Shown here piece after piece: positions 53,099 through 62,046 of a stretch of 64,000 nt of DNA. The stretch spans positions 1,876,996 to 1,940,995 of the forward strand of contig ONZJ01000002.1 in the NCBI GenBank assembly GCA_900313005.1, in the 5' to 3' direction. The stretch's first letter is position 1. Every line of letters begins with the position of its first letter. Position numbers and translations under genes: made by a program. The DNA is from Rhodobacteraceae bacterium EL129 (GTDB taxonomy: Bacteria > Pseudomonadota > Alphaproteobacteria > Rhodobacterales > Rhodobacteraceae). The notes under the pieces were generated by a model that was given only the letters and a program-made list of their open reading frames with translations, was not told where the DNA came from and searched no databases.

Positions 53099-53632
53099 AT
53101 GACCGAATACACAGTATGGGGCCGGTTCATCCGGTTCTTTCACATAACTATCGCCTTAGGCTTTTTCGCAAATGCCACATTCTTCTCCGAGTCTGGTTTT
53201 CTTCACAACTGGATTGGATACGCGTTGGCCGGACTGGTTGTGATGCGTGTGGTCTGGGGTCTGATCGGGCCTAAACATTCGCGGTTTTCTCAATTTGTCA
53301 AAGGCCGCCCTGCGGTGCTGGCTCAGATCAACGACATAGCGCGCCACGCGCGACGCACGCACTTAGGCCATTCCCCATTGGGCGGATTGATGATTCTGAA
53401 CCTGCTGGGCACCATTCTGGCCATCTGCGCCACGGGTGTTCTGCTGAGCACAGACGCCCCGGCCAATTGGATCGGGGATGTGCATGAGGCTCTGGTTGGG
53501 TGGGCCTCGTTCAGCATTGCCGTGCATGTGCTGGCCGTGTTCTGGGAAAGTTTGCGCACCCAGATCAATCTGCCCGCCGCGATATTTACAGGTAGAAAAC
53601 GCGTGCCTGACACCATAAACATCATTGAATGA
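53099..53632 (+). CDS. Cytochrome b561-family diheme membrane protein
   Basis: From the ATG at 53099 the protein has 177 residues and four membrane helices. Candidate heme-ligand histidines occur in each of the helices: RFFHITIALGFF, FLHNWIGYALAGL, LGHSPLGGLMIL, and the pair in DVHEALVGWASFSIAVHVL. Such proteins carry electrons between quinol and periplasmic partners. Here the PepSY protein upstream is a likely partner, and the last bases overlap the membrane-bound LuxR-type regulator (ATGA), so the three genes form one operon. Confidence 0.92.
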   Translation: MTEYTVWGRFIRFFHITIALGFFANATFFSESGFLHNWIGYALAGLVVMRVVWGLIGPKHSRFSQFVKGRPAVLAQINDIARHARRTHLGHSPLGGLMILNLLGTILAICATGVLLSTDAPANWIGDVHEALVGWASFSIAVHVLAVFWESLRTQINLPAAIFTGRKRVPDTINIIE

Positions 53633-54141
53633 GTGCTTGGATATTCGACAGACCTTTCTCCCTGATCCTTTTGATCGCAGTGCAGCTGGGCTGTGCTGCG
53701 TTCTTTGCCTGGGACGTTTATGCGGACGCCGTTGCCGATCCGGACGGCACAGGCACGGCCTATTTCAGAATAGAAACGCTAGCCACGCTCAGCCTAATCT
53801 GTGCGGTCTTGTTTGAGACCCACCATCTGCGCCGACTGCATCAGCGCCAAGCCCAACTTGAACAACAGGTTTCAGTTGCCTCTGGTGCGCTACATTCGGT
53901 GATGATGGCTCAGTTTGAAGAGTGGGGTCTGACCCCGTCCGAGCAAGACGTAGCAACCTTTGCGATCAAAGGCATGTCCATCGCGGAAATCGCCGACCTG
54001 CGTGGCGCGGCCGAAGGGACCGTGAAGTCTCAGTTGAATGCCGTTTACCGCAAAGCGGGCGTCTCGGGACGCGGGGCCTTGTTGGGCCTGCTGGTCGATG
54101 ATCTTCTGGCCGGACCGCTCGTTCCGGCTCAGACCGGCTGA
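53629..54141 (+). CDS. Membrane-anchored LuxR-type transcription regulator
   Basis: The 170-residue protein has two N-terminal membrane helices (about 8-28, SLILLIAVQLGCAAFFAW, and 47-63, ETLATLSLICAVLFE). A short coiled coil (HQRQAQLEQQVSVASGAL) follows, then a LuxR-type HTH (about 98-160) with LTPSEQDVATFAIKGMSIAE, IADLRGAAEGTVKSQLNAVY and a dimerising last helix. There is no receiver or autoinducer domain, so the membrane part may sense the redox state of the cytochrome b561 made from the same mRNA. The start is coupled to the cytochrome stop codon. The regulated genes are unknown. Confidence 0.85.
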   Translation: MSAWIFDRPFSLILLIAVQLGCAAFFAWDVYADAVADPDGTGTAYFRIETLATLSLICAVLFETHHLRRLHQRQAQLEQQVSVASGALHSVMMAQFEEWGLTPSEQDVATFAIKGMSIAEIADLRGAAEGTVKSQLNAVYRKAGVSGRGALLGLLVDDLLAGPLVPAQTG

Positions 54142-54215
54142 GCCCTCTTGCCTCAACTGCGTCGCTCGGGCATACCGGGTCGCACCCGCCCTTCGATTTC
54201 AAAGGCCCCGCGCGC

Positions 54216-54359
54216 GTGACCAATCAGCTCGCCATCATCCTCGGCTTCATCATCCTCATCGCTTTGGGGCTGGATTACGTCTTTGCCGATTGGGCCAATA
54301 CGATTTTTTTGGGCCGCAAGCTAAATGATTTGATCGAGTATCTCGCCTTCTGGCGTTGA
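54216..54359 (+). CDS. 47-residue membrane microprotein
   Basis: A GTG at 54216 opens a 47-codon frame: MTNQLAIILGFIILIALGLD, then YVFADWANTIFLGRKLNDLI and EYLAFWR. It has one hydrophobic helix (4-19) and a second amphipathic segment with a conserved-looking FLGRKL and EYLAFWR end. I recall very similar short frames between gap-type genes in Roseobacter genomes, which supports a real gene. The ribosome site is weak (AAAGG about 13 bases upstream). The next gene, the second gap, starts 56 bp later. Function unknown. Confidence 0.65.
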   Translation: MTNQLAIILGFIILIALGLDYVFADWANTIFLGRKLNDLIEYLAFWR

Positions 54360-54415
54360 CGCTCCCTGTATGCTGCGCCTTAACTGGCACGCAACTGGAT
54401 CAAGGGGCTGTCATC

Positions 54416-55414
54416 ATGACCACAAAAATCGCCATCAACGGGTTTGGCCGCATCGGGCGCAATGTGCTGCGGGCGATTATGGAATCGGGCCGGACGGATG
54501 TAGAATGCGTAGCGATCAACGATCTGGCGCCAGTGGCAACCAACGCACATCTGTTTGAGTTTGACACCAATCACGGTCGCTTCCCCGGTGAGGTGAGCAT
54601 TGGCGAAGACAGCCTTGATGTGGGCCGTGGTCCGATCCGTGTCACCGCCATTCGCAATCCCGAGGAGCTGCCCTGGACAGATGTCGACATTGTCCTGGAA
54701 TGCACCGGTGTCTTTCGGCACCGAGACAAGGCAATGCTCCATCTCAAGAATGGCAGCAAACGTGTGCTTGTTTCGGCCCCGTCAAAAGGCGCCGATCGCA
54801 CGATCGTCTACGGTGTCAATCATGATTCGCTCAGCGCTGATGATGTGATCGTCTCAAACGCGTCCTGCACCACCAACTGCCTGTCTCCGGTAGCGCAGGT
54901 GCTGCACAACACGGTGGGCATCACCCGTGGTTTCATGACGACTGTGCACAGCTACACGGCCTCTCAACCGACATTGGATACGGCCCGCAAAAACCTCTAC
55001 CGCAGTCGGGCGGCGGCTGAAAACATTGTGCCCACCACCACCGGAGCAGCCTCGGCCGTGGGTCTTGTCTTGCCCGAGTTGAACGGCAAACTGGATGGCA
55101 TGGCCGTGCGCGTGCCCTCGCCCAATGTGTCGATGATTGATCTGACGTTTGAGGCCAGCCGAGCCACATCCGTGGACGAGATCAACGCCGCCATGCTCGC
55201 AGCCGCCACCAGCTCTCTCCAAGGCGTGCTCGATGTCACCACCCGCGAGCTTGTCAGCTCAGATTTCCGTCACGATCCACACTCGGCCGTCTTAGCCACC
55301 GACCAGACCCGTGTCATGGATGGCACCTTTTGCCGAGTGCTGGCCTGGTACGACAACGAATGGGGCTTTTCCAACCGAATGGCCGATACAGCGGCGACCA
55401 TGGGGGCCCTTTAA
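54416..55414 (+). CDS. gap2: Glyceraldehyde-3-phosphate dehydrogenase, type I (second copy)
   Basis: The ATG at 54416 gives 332 residues. It has the same fold and catalytic SNASCTTNCLSPVAQ as the first copy but only moderate identity, and keeps AINDLAPV with Asp36, the NAD-type ribose-binding residue. It is therefore expected to be the NAD-dependent glycolytic enzyme, whereas the copy 2.9 kb upstream has Ala at this place. Substrate residues lie in SYTASQPTLD and TTTGAASAVG. The last 4 bp overlap the convergent coaD. Confidence 0.95.
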   Translation: MTTKIAINGFGRIGRNVLRAIMESGRTDVECVAINDLAPVATNAHLFEFDTNHGRFPGEVSIGEDSLDVGRGPIRVTAIRNPEELPWTDVDIVLECTGVFRHRDKAMLHLKNGSKRVLVSAPSKGADRTIVYGVNHDSLSADDVIVSNASCTTNCLSPVAQVLHNTVGITRGFMTTVHSYTASQPTLDTARKNLYRSRAAAENIVPTTTGAASAVGLVLPELNGKLDGMAVRVPSPNVSMIDLTFEASRATSVDEINAAMLAAATSSLQGVLDVTTRELVSSDFRHDPHSAVLATDQTRVMDGTFCRVLAWYDNEWGFSNRMADTAATMGAL

Positions 55415-55902
55415 GACAGTTTATCGGTCAACGCCATATGCACCGCAGGGGTGACAAACTTGGACACATCCCCGTCCAGACGTGCGATTTCCTTGACCAG
55501 TTTGCTGGCAATCGCCTGGTGATTGGCATCGGCCATCAAAAACACCGTCTCGACACTGTCGTCCAGGGCACGGTTCATACCAACCATCTGAAATTCATAC
55601 TCAAAGTCCGCCACAGCCCGCAGGCCACGCACAATCAACCCGGCTCCTACATCCTTGGCACAGTTGATCAGCAGGTTTTCGAACGGATGTACCACAATCT
55701 CGATGCCGGTTTGTGTGGCCAGCTTCGCGCATTCGGCTTCGATCATCTCAACCCGCTCTTCAAGCGAGAACATCGGTCCCTTGTCGCGGTTGATCGCCAC
55801 GCCAATCACCAGACGGTCCACCAAGGCCGAGGCCCGGCGGATGATATCAATATGACCCAAGGTGATCGGATCAAACGTACCAGGATAAAGACCAATGCGC
55901 AT
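55411..55902 (-). CDS. coaD: Phosphopantetheine adenylyltransferase
   Basis: CoaD transfers AMP to 4'-phosphopantetheine, the penultimate step of coenzyme A synthesis. The ATG at 55902 has AAGGAG six bases upstream and gives 163 residues; the GTG two codons earlier would touch the Shine-Dalgarno. The nucleotidyltransferase motif is GLYPGTFDPITLGHIDII (TxGH at the end), with the second motif NHQAIASKLVKEIARLDG. The length is standard. It overlaps the second gap gene by 4 bp at the 3' ends. Confidence 0.96.
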   Translation of the reverse strand: MRIGLYPGTFDPITLGHIDIIRRASALVDRLVIGVAINRDKGPMFSLEERVEMIEAECAKLATQTGIEIVVHPFENLLINCAKDVGAGLIVRGLRAVADFEYEFQMVGMNRALDDSVETVFLMADANHQAIASKLVKEIARLDGDVSKFVTPAVHMALTDKLS

Positions 55903-56133
55903 CCGCACCTCCTTCAGGGCTCATCTCGCGCGCAATCCACACCACTCAAGTCCAGATTGCAAGAGCGACCCGCCCCTTCTCCTTGCTAAAAATACTCCCG
56001 CCGGAGACATCCCAAACGCACCACCCAAACCTTCGGAATGACATGTCACGTCCGCCCCTTCCCCCGAGGACAACGCCGCAGGTGGCGGATGAGACATAAA
56101 GCGTGCGGCACGCACTCAATGTGGTGACAAGCG

Positions 56134-56568
56134 CTAGTGCCCCATGATCATCCCTTGCAGGGCATCTTTCTCCATCGCCAGCTCCTCCAACCGGGCCTTG
56201 ACCACATCGCCGATGGTCACGATGCCAATCAGTTTGCCGTCCTCCACTACGGGCATATGCCGGAACCGGCCGTCGGTCATCCGTGACAGAACCGCATCCG
56301 AGCTGTCCTGCTTGTTGCAACACACCGGGTTTGGGGTCATCAAGTCACGGACCTTATCGCTCAGGCAGGTCGATCCCCGCATGGCCAACGAACGTACAAT
56401 ATCGCGCTCGGACAAAATGCCATCGGGTTTTGACCCATCCTCGGAGACGACCAATCCACCAATCCGGCGCTCGGCCAGCAGTTTCGCGGCGTCTGACACT
56501 TCCATATCGGGCGTGATCGTTATGACCCCGTCGCCCCCCTTGGCCTGCAAAATCTGTTGCACGAGCAT
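56134..56568 (-). CDS. Two-CBS-domain protein
   Basis: This 144-residue protein consists of two CBS motifs, ITPDMEVSDAAKLLAERRIG with VSEDGSKPDGILSERDIVR in the first and DAVLSRMTDGRFRHMPVVED with GKLIGIVTIGDVVKARLEEL in the second. Such stand-alone pairs bind adenine nucleotides and modulate partner enzymes. The partner is not evident. It is a single-gene transcript; the 225 bp beyond its 3' end hold nothing recognisable. Confidence 0.9.
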   Translation of the reverse strand: MLVQQILQAKGGDGVITITPDMEVSDAAKLLAERRIGGLVVSEDGSKPDGILSERDIVRSLAMRGSTCLSDKVRDLMTPNPVCCNKQDSSDAVLSRMTDGRFRHMPVVEDGKLIGIVTIGDVVKARLEELAMEKDALQGMIMGH

Positions 56569-56629
56569 GGCTTAGTCCCTCCGCGATGTCCTTGTTAGGC
56601 TCTCAGGGTCGGTCAGATGCGACAGGCTG

Positions 56630-57526
56630 TCAAGTCAGCGCCTCCAATCGCGCCACTTCCGCGCGCATTCCATCCACAAGCGCTGCCGCAAATCTGTTTT
56701 GTCTTTCCAGGCGACGGTCATCCGCGTGGCGCACCAGATAGAAGCTGCGGGTCAGGCTCAGCTGATCGGTCAAAAGCCGCTGCACGCCCGGGGTCGCGGG
56801 CAGGGCAAAGTCATGCATCACGCTGATCCCACCCCCTTGCCGAACCCAGTTGATCTGCACCGAAACCGAGTTGGAGGCCAGATCCACACGCCCCAATCCG
56901 GCCTCGGCCAGATAATCCAGTTCCTTGTCAAAAATCATGTCCTGAATGTAGCCGATGATCCGATGGTTCTTGAGATCGTCCAGAGTGCGGATCGACGGCG
57001 CGTGATCAAGATAGGTTTGAGTTGCCGCCAGATGCAGTTTGTAGTCACAGATTTTCTGCACACTTAGCCGTCCGGCATTCGGTGGACTGACCGCCACCAC
57101 CATATCGGCCTCGCGCCGGGTCAGGTTGACCACTCGCGGCAAGGCCAGGATCTGAATTTCCAAATCTGGGTTATCCGCCGCAATCGTGGCGCAAACCTGC
57201 GGCAACAGGTAATTGGCCGATCCATCCGGCGCACCGATGCGGATCTGCCCTGTCATACCCCCCGATTGGCCGCCCATTTCATCAGCGGCGGCACTCATGG
57301 CTTGCTCGACCCTCTCGGCATGGGTGATCAGGCGTTGACCTGCATCTGTCAGAGCATACCCAATGGGTGACTTTGCAAAGAGGGGCGTGCCATATTCGGC
57401 CTCAAGTCGAGCAACCCGTCGGCCCACGGTTGCGGGGTCCACTTTCAATCGCCGCCCTGCCCCGGACAGGCTTTCCGACCTCGCGACAGCTAAAAATACT
57501 TTCAAATCATCCCATTGCACAGACAT
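56630..57526 (-). CDS. LysR-family transcriptional regulator
   Basis: This 298-residue protein has an N-terminal winged HTH (LKVFLAVARSESLSGAGRRL, then KVDPATVGRRVARLEAEYG) and a periplasmic-binding-like effector domain from about residue 90. It is divergent from mmsA (about 100 bp between starts), the position expected of a regulator of valine/methylmalonate-semialdehyde metabolism. Another common relative is the group of LysR proteins that lack the PAS-like insert and control single dehydrogenases. The ligand is unknown. Confidence 0.9.
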   Translation of the reverse strand: MSVQWDDLKVFLAVARSESLSGAGRRLKVDPATVGRRVARLEAEYGTPLFAKSPIGYALTDAGQRLITHAERVEQAMSAAADEMGGQSGGMTGQIRIGAPDGSANYLLPQVCATIAADNPDLEIQILALPRVVNLTRREADMVVAVSPPNAGRLSVQKICDYKLHLAATQTYLDHAPSIRTLDDLKNHRIIGYIQDMIFDKELDYLAEAGLGRVDLASNSVSVQINWVRQGGGISVMHDFALPATPGVQRLLTDQLSLTRSFYLVRHADDRRLERQNRFAAALVDGMRAEVARLEALT

Positions 57527-57627
57527 CGCTTACCTTTGCATTTTTGCATGGCCTTTTTGGAATATTGCCCCTTTTCCAATCATATTTGCAAGACTACCCT
57601 GCGCACAAATGCTTTAGGGAGGATTCC

Positions 57628-59127
57628 ATGCAAGAGCTTACTCATTTCATCGACGGCGCCATGACCAAAGGCACATCCGGCCGTTTCTCGGATGTGTTCA
57701 ACCCTGCCACGGGCGAGGTACAGGCCAAACTGCCCATCGCCACCAAGGACGAGGTGAACGATGTGGTCGAACGTGCCGCAAAGGCCCAGGTCGCCTGGGG
57801 TGCGATGAACCCTCAAAAACGAGCGCGCGTGATGATGGCCATGGTGGGCTTGATGAATCGCGACATGGACAAGCTGGCCGAGGCCCTGAGCCGCGAACAC
57901 GGTAAGACCCTGCCTGACGCGCGAGGCGATCTGCAGCGTGGTCTGGAAGTGATTGAATACTGCATCGGCGCGCCGCAGCTGCTGAAAGGCGAATACACCG
58001 ATGACGCAGGCCCCGGCATTGATATCTTTTCCATGCGTCAGCCAGTCGGTGTTGTGGCGGCGATCATGCCCTTCAACTTTCCTGCAATGATGCCCCTGTG
58101 GCATGTCGGCCCTGCGCTGGCCTGTGGCAACTCAGTCGTACTGAAACCGTCCGAGCGCGACCCGTCCGTGCCCTTGATGCTGGCCGAGCTTTTTGTCGAG
58201 GCAGGTCTGCCCGCAGGCTGCTTCCAGGTTGTGAACGGCGACAAGGAAGCGGTGGACGCCCTGCTCGATCACGAGATCATCGGCGGCGTGTCCTTCGTGG
58301 GCTCAACGCCCATCGCGCAGTACATCTACTCCCGCGCCACAGCCAATGGAAAACGCGCGCAGTGTTTCGGCGGGGCCAAGAACCATATGATCGTCATGCC
58401 CGACGCTGACATCAATCAAGCGGCTGACGCTTTGGTCGGCGCAGGTTTTGGTGCGGCTGGCGAACGCTGCATGGCCATATCTGTTGCCGTTCCTGTGGGC
58501 GATGAAACGGCGGATCGTCTGATTGAAGCCCTGAAACCCCGCATCGAAAAGCTGCGTGTGGCCCCCTACACCGATGGTGAAGACGTGGACTTTGGCCCGG
58601 TTGTGACGGCTGAGGCCAAGGAACGTATCCTGAGCCTCATCCAATCCGGTGTGGATCAAGGCGCCGAACTGGTGGTGGACAACCGTGATTTCAGCCTCCA
58701 GGGCTATGAGAACGGCTTTTTTGTTGGCCCACACCTTTTTGACAAGGTGACGCCCGACATGGACATCTACACACAAGAGATCTTTGGACCTGTGCTGTCC
58801 ACCGTCCGTGCCGGCAGCTACGAAGAGGCGATTGGCCTGGCCATGGATCACGAATATGGCAATGGCACCGCTATCTTTACCCGCGATGGCGACACCGCGC
58901 GTGATTTTGCGCATCGGATCAACATCGGCATGGTGGGCATCAACGTGCCGATCCCTGTGCCATTGGCCTACCACACCTTTGGGGGCTGGAAGAAATCCAT
59001 GTTTGGCGATCTGAACCAGCACGGGCCAGACAGCTTCAAGTTCTACTCGCGTACCAAGACCGTGACGTCGCGCTGGCCGTCGGGCATCAAAGAAGGTGGC
59101 GAGTTCAACTTCAAAGCGATGGACTGA
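57628..59127 (+). CDS. mmsA: Methylmalonate-semialdehyde dehydrogenase (CoA-acylating)
   Basis: From the ATG at 57628 (GGGAGG upstream) the enzyme has 499 residues and converts methylmalonate semialdehyde, from valine and thymine, to propionyl-CoA. ALDH motifs: Rossmann FVGSTPIAQYIYSRA, catalytic Cys in GAAGERCMAIS, and PVPLAYHTFGGWKKSMFGDL near the end. ALDH subfamily members with CoA specificity lack the general-base Glu in the GGAKNH segment, and here it reads FGGAKNHMIVMPD, consistent with MmsA. It is the last enzyme of the valine route encoded here. Confidence 0.95.
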   Translation: MQELTHFIDGAMTKGTSGRFSDVFNPATGEVQAKLPIATKDEVNDVVERAAKAQVAWGAMNPQKRARVMMAMVGLMNRDMDKLAEALSREHGKTLPDARGDLQRGLEVIEYCIGAPQLLKGEYTDDAGPGIDIFSMRQPVGVVAAIMPFNFPAMMPLWHVGPALACGNSVVLKPSERDPSVPLMLAELFVEAGLPAGCFQVVNGDKEAVDALLDHEIIGGVSFVGSTPIAQYIYSRATANGKRAQCFGGAKNHMIVMPDADINQAADALVGAGFGAAGERCMAISVAVPVGDETADRLIEALKPRIEKLRVAPYTDGEDVDFGPVVTAEAKERILSLIQSGVDQGAELVVDNRDFSLQGYENGFFVGPHLFDKVTPDMDIYTQEIFGPVLSTVRAGSYEEAIGLAMDHEYGNGTAIFTRDGDTARDFAHRINIGMVGINVPIPVPLAYHTFGGWKKSMFGDLNQHGPDSFKFYSRTKTVTSRWPSGIKEGGEFNFKAMD

Positions 59128-59148
59128 TCCTTCTCGACCCCCTACCTT

Positions 59149-59182
59149 CAAAGGGCCGCGCACATACGCGTGGCCCTTTTTC
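59149..59182 (+). terminator. mmsA rho-independent terminator
   Basis: AAAGGGCC-GCG and CGC-GTGGCCCTTT form a long stem followed by TTTTTC, 22 bp after the mmsA stop. It separates mmsA from the other valine genes. Confidence 0.8.
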
Positions 59183-59198
59183 GTTCCGGGAGGTGATG

Positions 59199-59582
59199 AT
59201 GGCGAAACCCTATGAAGGCGGCTGTCTATGCGGCAATATTCGGTTTTCGGCGAAGGGCCCGGCCGAGTTTCCACACACCTGTTCGTGTACTATGTGCCAA
59301 CGCCATTCCGGGGCGCTGACAGCGGCCTGGGTGGAATTTCCCCGTGATGCTGTAACATGGACCGGACCGGGTGGCGCTCCGGCGACGTGGCGTTCATCCC
59401 CTGGATCGTCGCGGGCCTTTTGCCCCACCTGTGGAAGTAGCATCGGGGCGATTGATGATGCCCCTGTCATCGCATTGACCTTGGGGGCTTTTGACCGACG
59501 CGGCGCACGCGCTTTGCGCCCGCGAAGTCATTCAAACAGGTCTAAACAGCCAAAATGGTGGCAGGTCTTTATCGACGAATAG
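59199..59582 (+). CDS. GFA-family protein (glutathione-dependent formaldehyde-activating-like)
   Basis: I take the third of three possible starts (59199, five bases after GGGAGG), giving 127 residues. The zinc ligands are in [19 protein letters not shown] and [10 protein letters not shown], which is the complete CxC...CxxC...CxxC pattern of the GFA/CENP-V fold. Substrates of these proteins are mostly unknown, and the named formaldehyde activity is doubtful for most members. It lies inside the valine region but on a separate transcript after the mmsA terminator. Confidence 0.88.
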   Translation: MAKPYEGGCLCGNIRFSAKGPAEFPHTCSCTMCQRHSGALTAAWVEFPRDAVTWTGPGGAPATWRSSPGSSRAFCPTCGSSIGAIDDAPVIALTLGAFDRRGARALRPRSHSNRSKQPKWWQVFIDE

Positions 59583-59661
59583 ACCTGCGCTGTCAGAAAA
59601 AGCTTGGCAGATTGCCCTTTTCGCGCTTTGCTGGCCCCCCTTACACAGCAAAAGGCACCGC

Positions 59662-60795
59662 ATGTCCGATCAAAGCCCCGAATTCACCATTGGCATCGAA
59701 GAAGAATACCTGCTTGTGGACCGAGACTCGTTCGCTTTGGCCGAAGCCCCTGACGGGTTGATGGAAGCTTGTGCAGCCGAACTACAAGACCAGGTCGCCC
59801 CTGAATTCCTGAAATGTCAGATCGAGATTGGCACTAAAGTTTGCCGCACCGTGGGCGAGGCGCGTGAGGACCTCAAACGGCTGCGGGCCTGCGTGTCGCA
59901 TCACGCTGCGCAACATAATCTGGCCCCCATCGCGGCTTCTTGCCATCCATTTTCAGACTGGCGTGATCAGGCCCATACGCAGAAAGATCGTTACAATACA
60001 CTATCTTCCGACCTTGCGGGAGTCGTGCAACGCATGCTGATCTGCGGCATGCATGTACACGTGGGTATCGAAAACCCGGATCGCCGGATCGACCTGATGA
60101 ACCAGCTGACCTATTTTCTGCCACATCTTCTGGCGCTGAGCTGTTCCTCTCCGTTCTGGCAGGGACATGACACTGGGCTTGCCAGCTACCGCCTGTCTGT
60201 CTTTGACAACTTGCCCCGCACCGGGCTGCCACCGCGTATGAACAGCTTTGGCGAATTTGAGCGCTCGGTCGAAGCGTTGACCGATCTGGGTGTGATCGAA
60301 GACAGCTCGAAAATCTGGTGGGATCTGCGGCCCTCATCCAAGTTCCCGACACTGGAGTCGCGGATTTGTGACGTACAACCGCGTCTGGAACACACGCTGA
60401 CCCTTGCCGCTCTCATTCAATCCCTGACCCGCATGCTGTGGCGTCTGGCGCAGCACAACCAGCGTTGGCGCATCTATGACAGTTTCTTGCTGGCCGAAAA
60501 CCGCTGGAGGGCGCAGCGGTATGGCACCTCAAAAGGCCTGATTGATTTCGGTCGAGGTGAAATTGTGCCGTTTGATGCATTACTGGAAGAAATCTACGCG
60601 CTGATTGGCGAAGATGCTGCGTTTTTTGACGCAACTGCAGAAATCGAGACCGCGCGTGAGATGATGGCAACCGAGACCAGTTCAGGGCGACAGCGTGCGG
60701 CATATAAGCAGGCCATGGCGAATGGGGATGACGCGGACGCGGCTTTGCGCGCAGTGGTGCAGCATCTGATAGACGAATTTCACGCGGATCTTTGA
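59662..60795 (+). CDS. Carboxylate-amine ligase, YbdK/GCS2 family
   Basis: The ATG at 59662 (AAAGG upstream) gives 377 residues. The glutamate-cysteine-ligase-2 fold is indicated by [46 protein letters not shown] and [19 protein letters not shown]. YbdK has weak gamma-glutamyl-cysteine ligase activity in E. coli, but the physiological substrate of this family is uncertain. An alternative is a role in making glutathione analogues. It starts 79 bp after the GFA gene, so the two may be co-transcribed. Confidence 0.9.
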   Translation: MSDQSPEFTIGIEEEYLLVDRDSFALAEAPDGLMEACAAELQDQVAPEFLKCQIEIGTKVCRTVGEAREDLKRLRACVSHHAAQHNLAPIAASCHPFSDWRDQAHTQKDRYNTLSSDLAGVVQRMLICGMHVHVGIENPDRRIDLMNQLTYFLPHLLALSCSSPFWQGHDTGLASYRLSVFDNLPRTGLPPRMNSFGEFERSVEALTDLGVIEDSSKIWWDLRPSSKFPTLESRICDVQPRLEHTLTLAALIQSLTRMLWRLAQHNQRWRIYDSFLLAENRWRAQRYGTSKGLIDFGRGEIVPFDALLEEIYALIGEDAAFFDATAEIETAREMMATETSSGRQRAAYKQAMANGDDADAALRAVVQHLIDEFHADL

Positions 60796-60906
60796 TCACA
60801 GCGACGCATTCGGCCATTTTCCGGTTTGCAAAACTCCTGCAAGGTTTCATAATTAAACACACGTTCAATTCAAACGCTACCACGCTGTTGCCAAGGGGGT
60901 TCTGCC

Positions 60907-62046
60907 ATGGATTTCGCATTGAGCGAGGAACAAAGCGCCATTTTTGACATGGCCTATTCCTTTGGTCAGGACAACATCGCCCCGCATGCGCAAGCCTGGG
61001 AGCGTGAAGGCACAATCCCCAAAGCGCTTTGGCCTGAGATTGCCGAGCTGGGGTTTGGCGGGCTTTATGTTTCTGAGGAGTCTGGCGGTTCGGGCCTGAC
61101 CCGTTTGGATGCCACGCTGGTGTTTGAGGCGCTGTCGATGGCCTGCCCTTCGGTTGCGGCCTTTTTATCGATCCACAATATGTGCGCGAAGATGCTGGAC
61201 ATGTATGCCAGCGACGCCATGAAAGCGCGGTTGATGCCGGACATCCTGTCGATGAACTCGGTGGTGTCCTATTGCCTGACCGAACCCGGCTCCGGCTCGG
61301 ATGCAGCTGCTCTGAAAACCCGGGCTGAACGGACCAACGAAGGCTATGCGTTGACCGGCACCAAGGCCTTCATCTCGGGCGGCGGATATTCCGACGCCTA
61401 TGTGGTCATGGTGCGCACGGGCGACGACAGTCCCAAAGGCATTTCCACCGTCTGGGTCGAGGACGGCACAGAGGGCCTCAGCTATGGCGGATTAGAGGAT
61501 AAAATGGGCTGGCGCAGCCAGCCGACCCGGCAAGTTCAGTTTGACAATTGCAACATTTCATCGGCCAACCTGGTGGGATTAGAAGGATCTGGTTTCAAAT
61601 ATGCGATGTCAGGGCTGGATGGCGGCCGCCTGAACATCTCGGCGTGTTCATTGGGGGCGGCTCAGACCGCGATGAACGCCACACGCGCATATATGGCTGA
61701 ACGCAAGGCCTTCGGAAAACCCATTGATCAGTTTCAGGCCCTGCAATTCCGGCTGGCGGATATGGAAATCGAGCTTCAAGCCGCACGGACATTTCTGCGC
61801 CAAGCCGCGTGGAAGCTGGACGCCGGTGCACCCGATGCCACCAAGTTCTGCGCGATGGCCAAGAAGATGGTCACCGAAACCGGCAGCAAGGTGGTCAACG
61901 GTTGTCTGCAACTCCACGGCGGTTATGGCTATCTGGCGGACTATGGGATCGAAAAACTGGTGCGCGATTTACGCGTGCATGAGATCCTCGAGGGCACCAA
62001 CGAGATCATGCGTCTGATCGTGGCGCGTCAATTGCTGGCTGAATGA
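60907..62046 (+). CDS. Acyl-CoA dehydrogenase, probably isobutyryl-CoA dehydrogenase
   Basis: This FAD enzyme of 379 residues has SYCLTEPGSGSDAAALKT (FAD/substrate loop), AFISGGGYSDAYVVM, and QLHGGYGYLADYGIEKLVRD. The catalytic Glu is in HEILEGTNEIMRL. It precedes a 3-hydroxyisobutyryl-CoA hydrolase gene, overlapped at ATGATG, and mmsB, so oxidation of isobutyryl-CoA to methacrylyl-CoA in valine catabolism is the best-supported role. Other branched-chain substrates are possible. Confidence 0.92.
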   Translation: MDFALSEEQSAIFDMAYSFGQDNIAPHAQAWEREGTIPKALWPEIAELGFGGLYVSEESGGSGLTRLDATLVFEALSMACPSVAAFLSIHNMCAKMLDMYASDAMKARLMPDILSMNSVVSYCLTEPGSGSDAAALKTRAERTNEGYALTGTKAFISGGGYSDAYVVMVRTGDDSPKGISTVWVEDGTEGLSYGGLEDKMGWRSQPTRQVQFDNCNISSANLVGLEGSGFKYAMSGLDGGRLNISACSLGAAQTAMNATRAYMAERKAFGKPIDQFQALQFRLADMEIELQAARTFLRQAAWKLDAGAPDATKFCAMAKKMVTETGSKVVNGCLQLHGGYGYLADYGIEKLVRDLRVHEILEGTNEIMRLIVARQLLAE

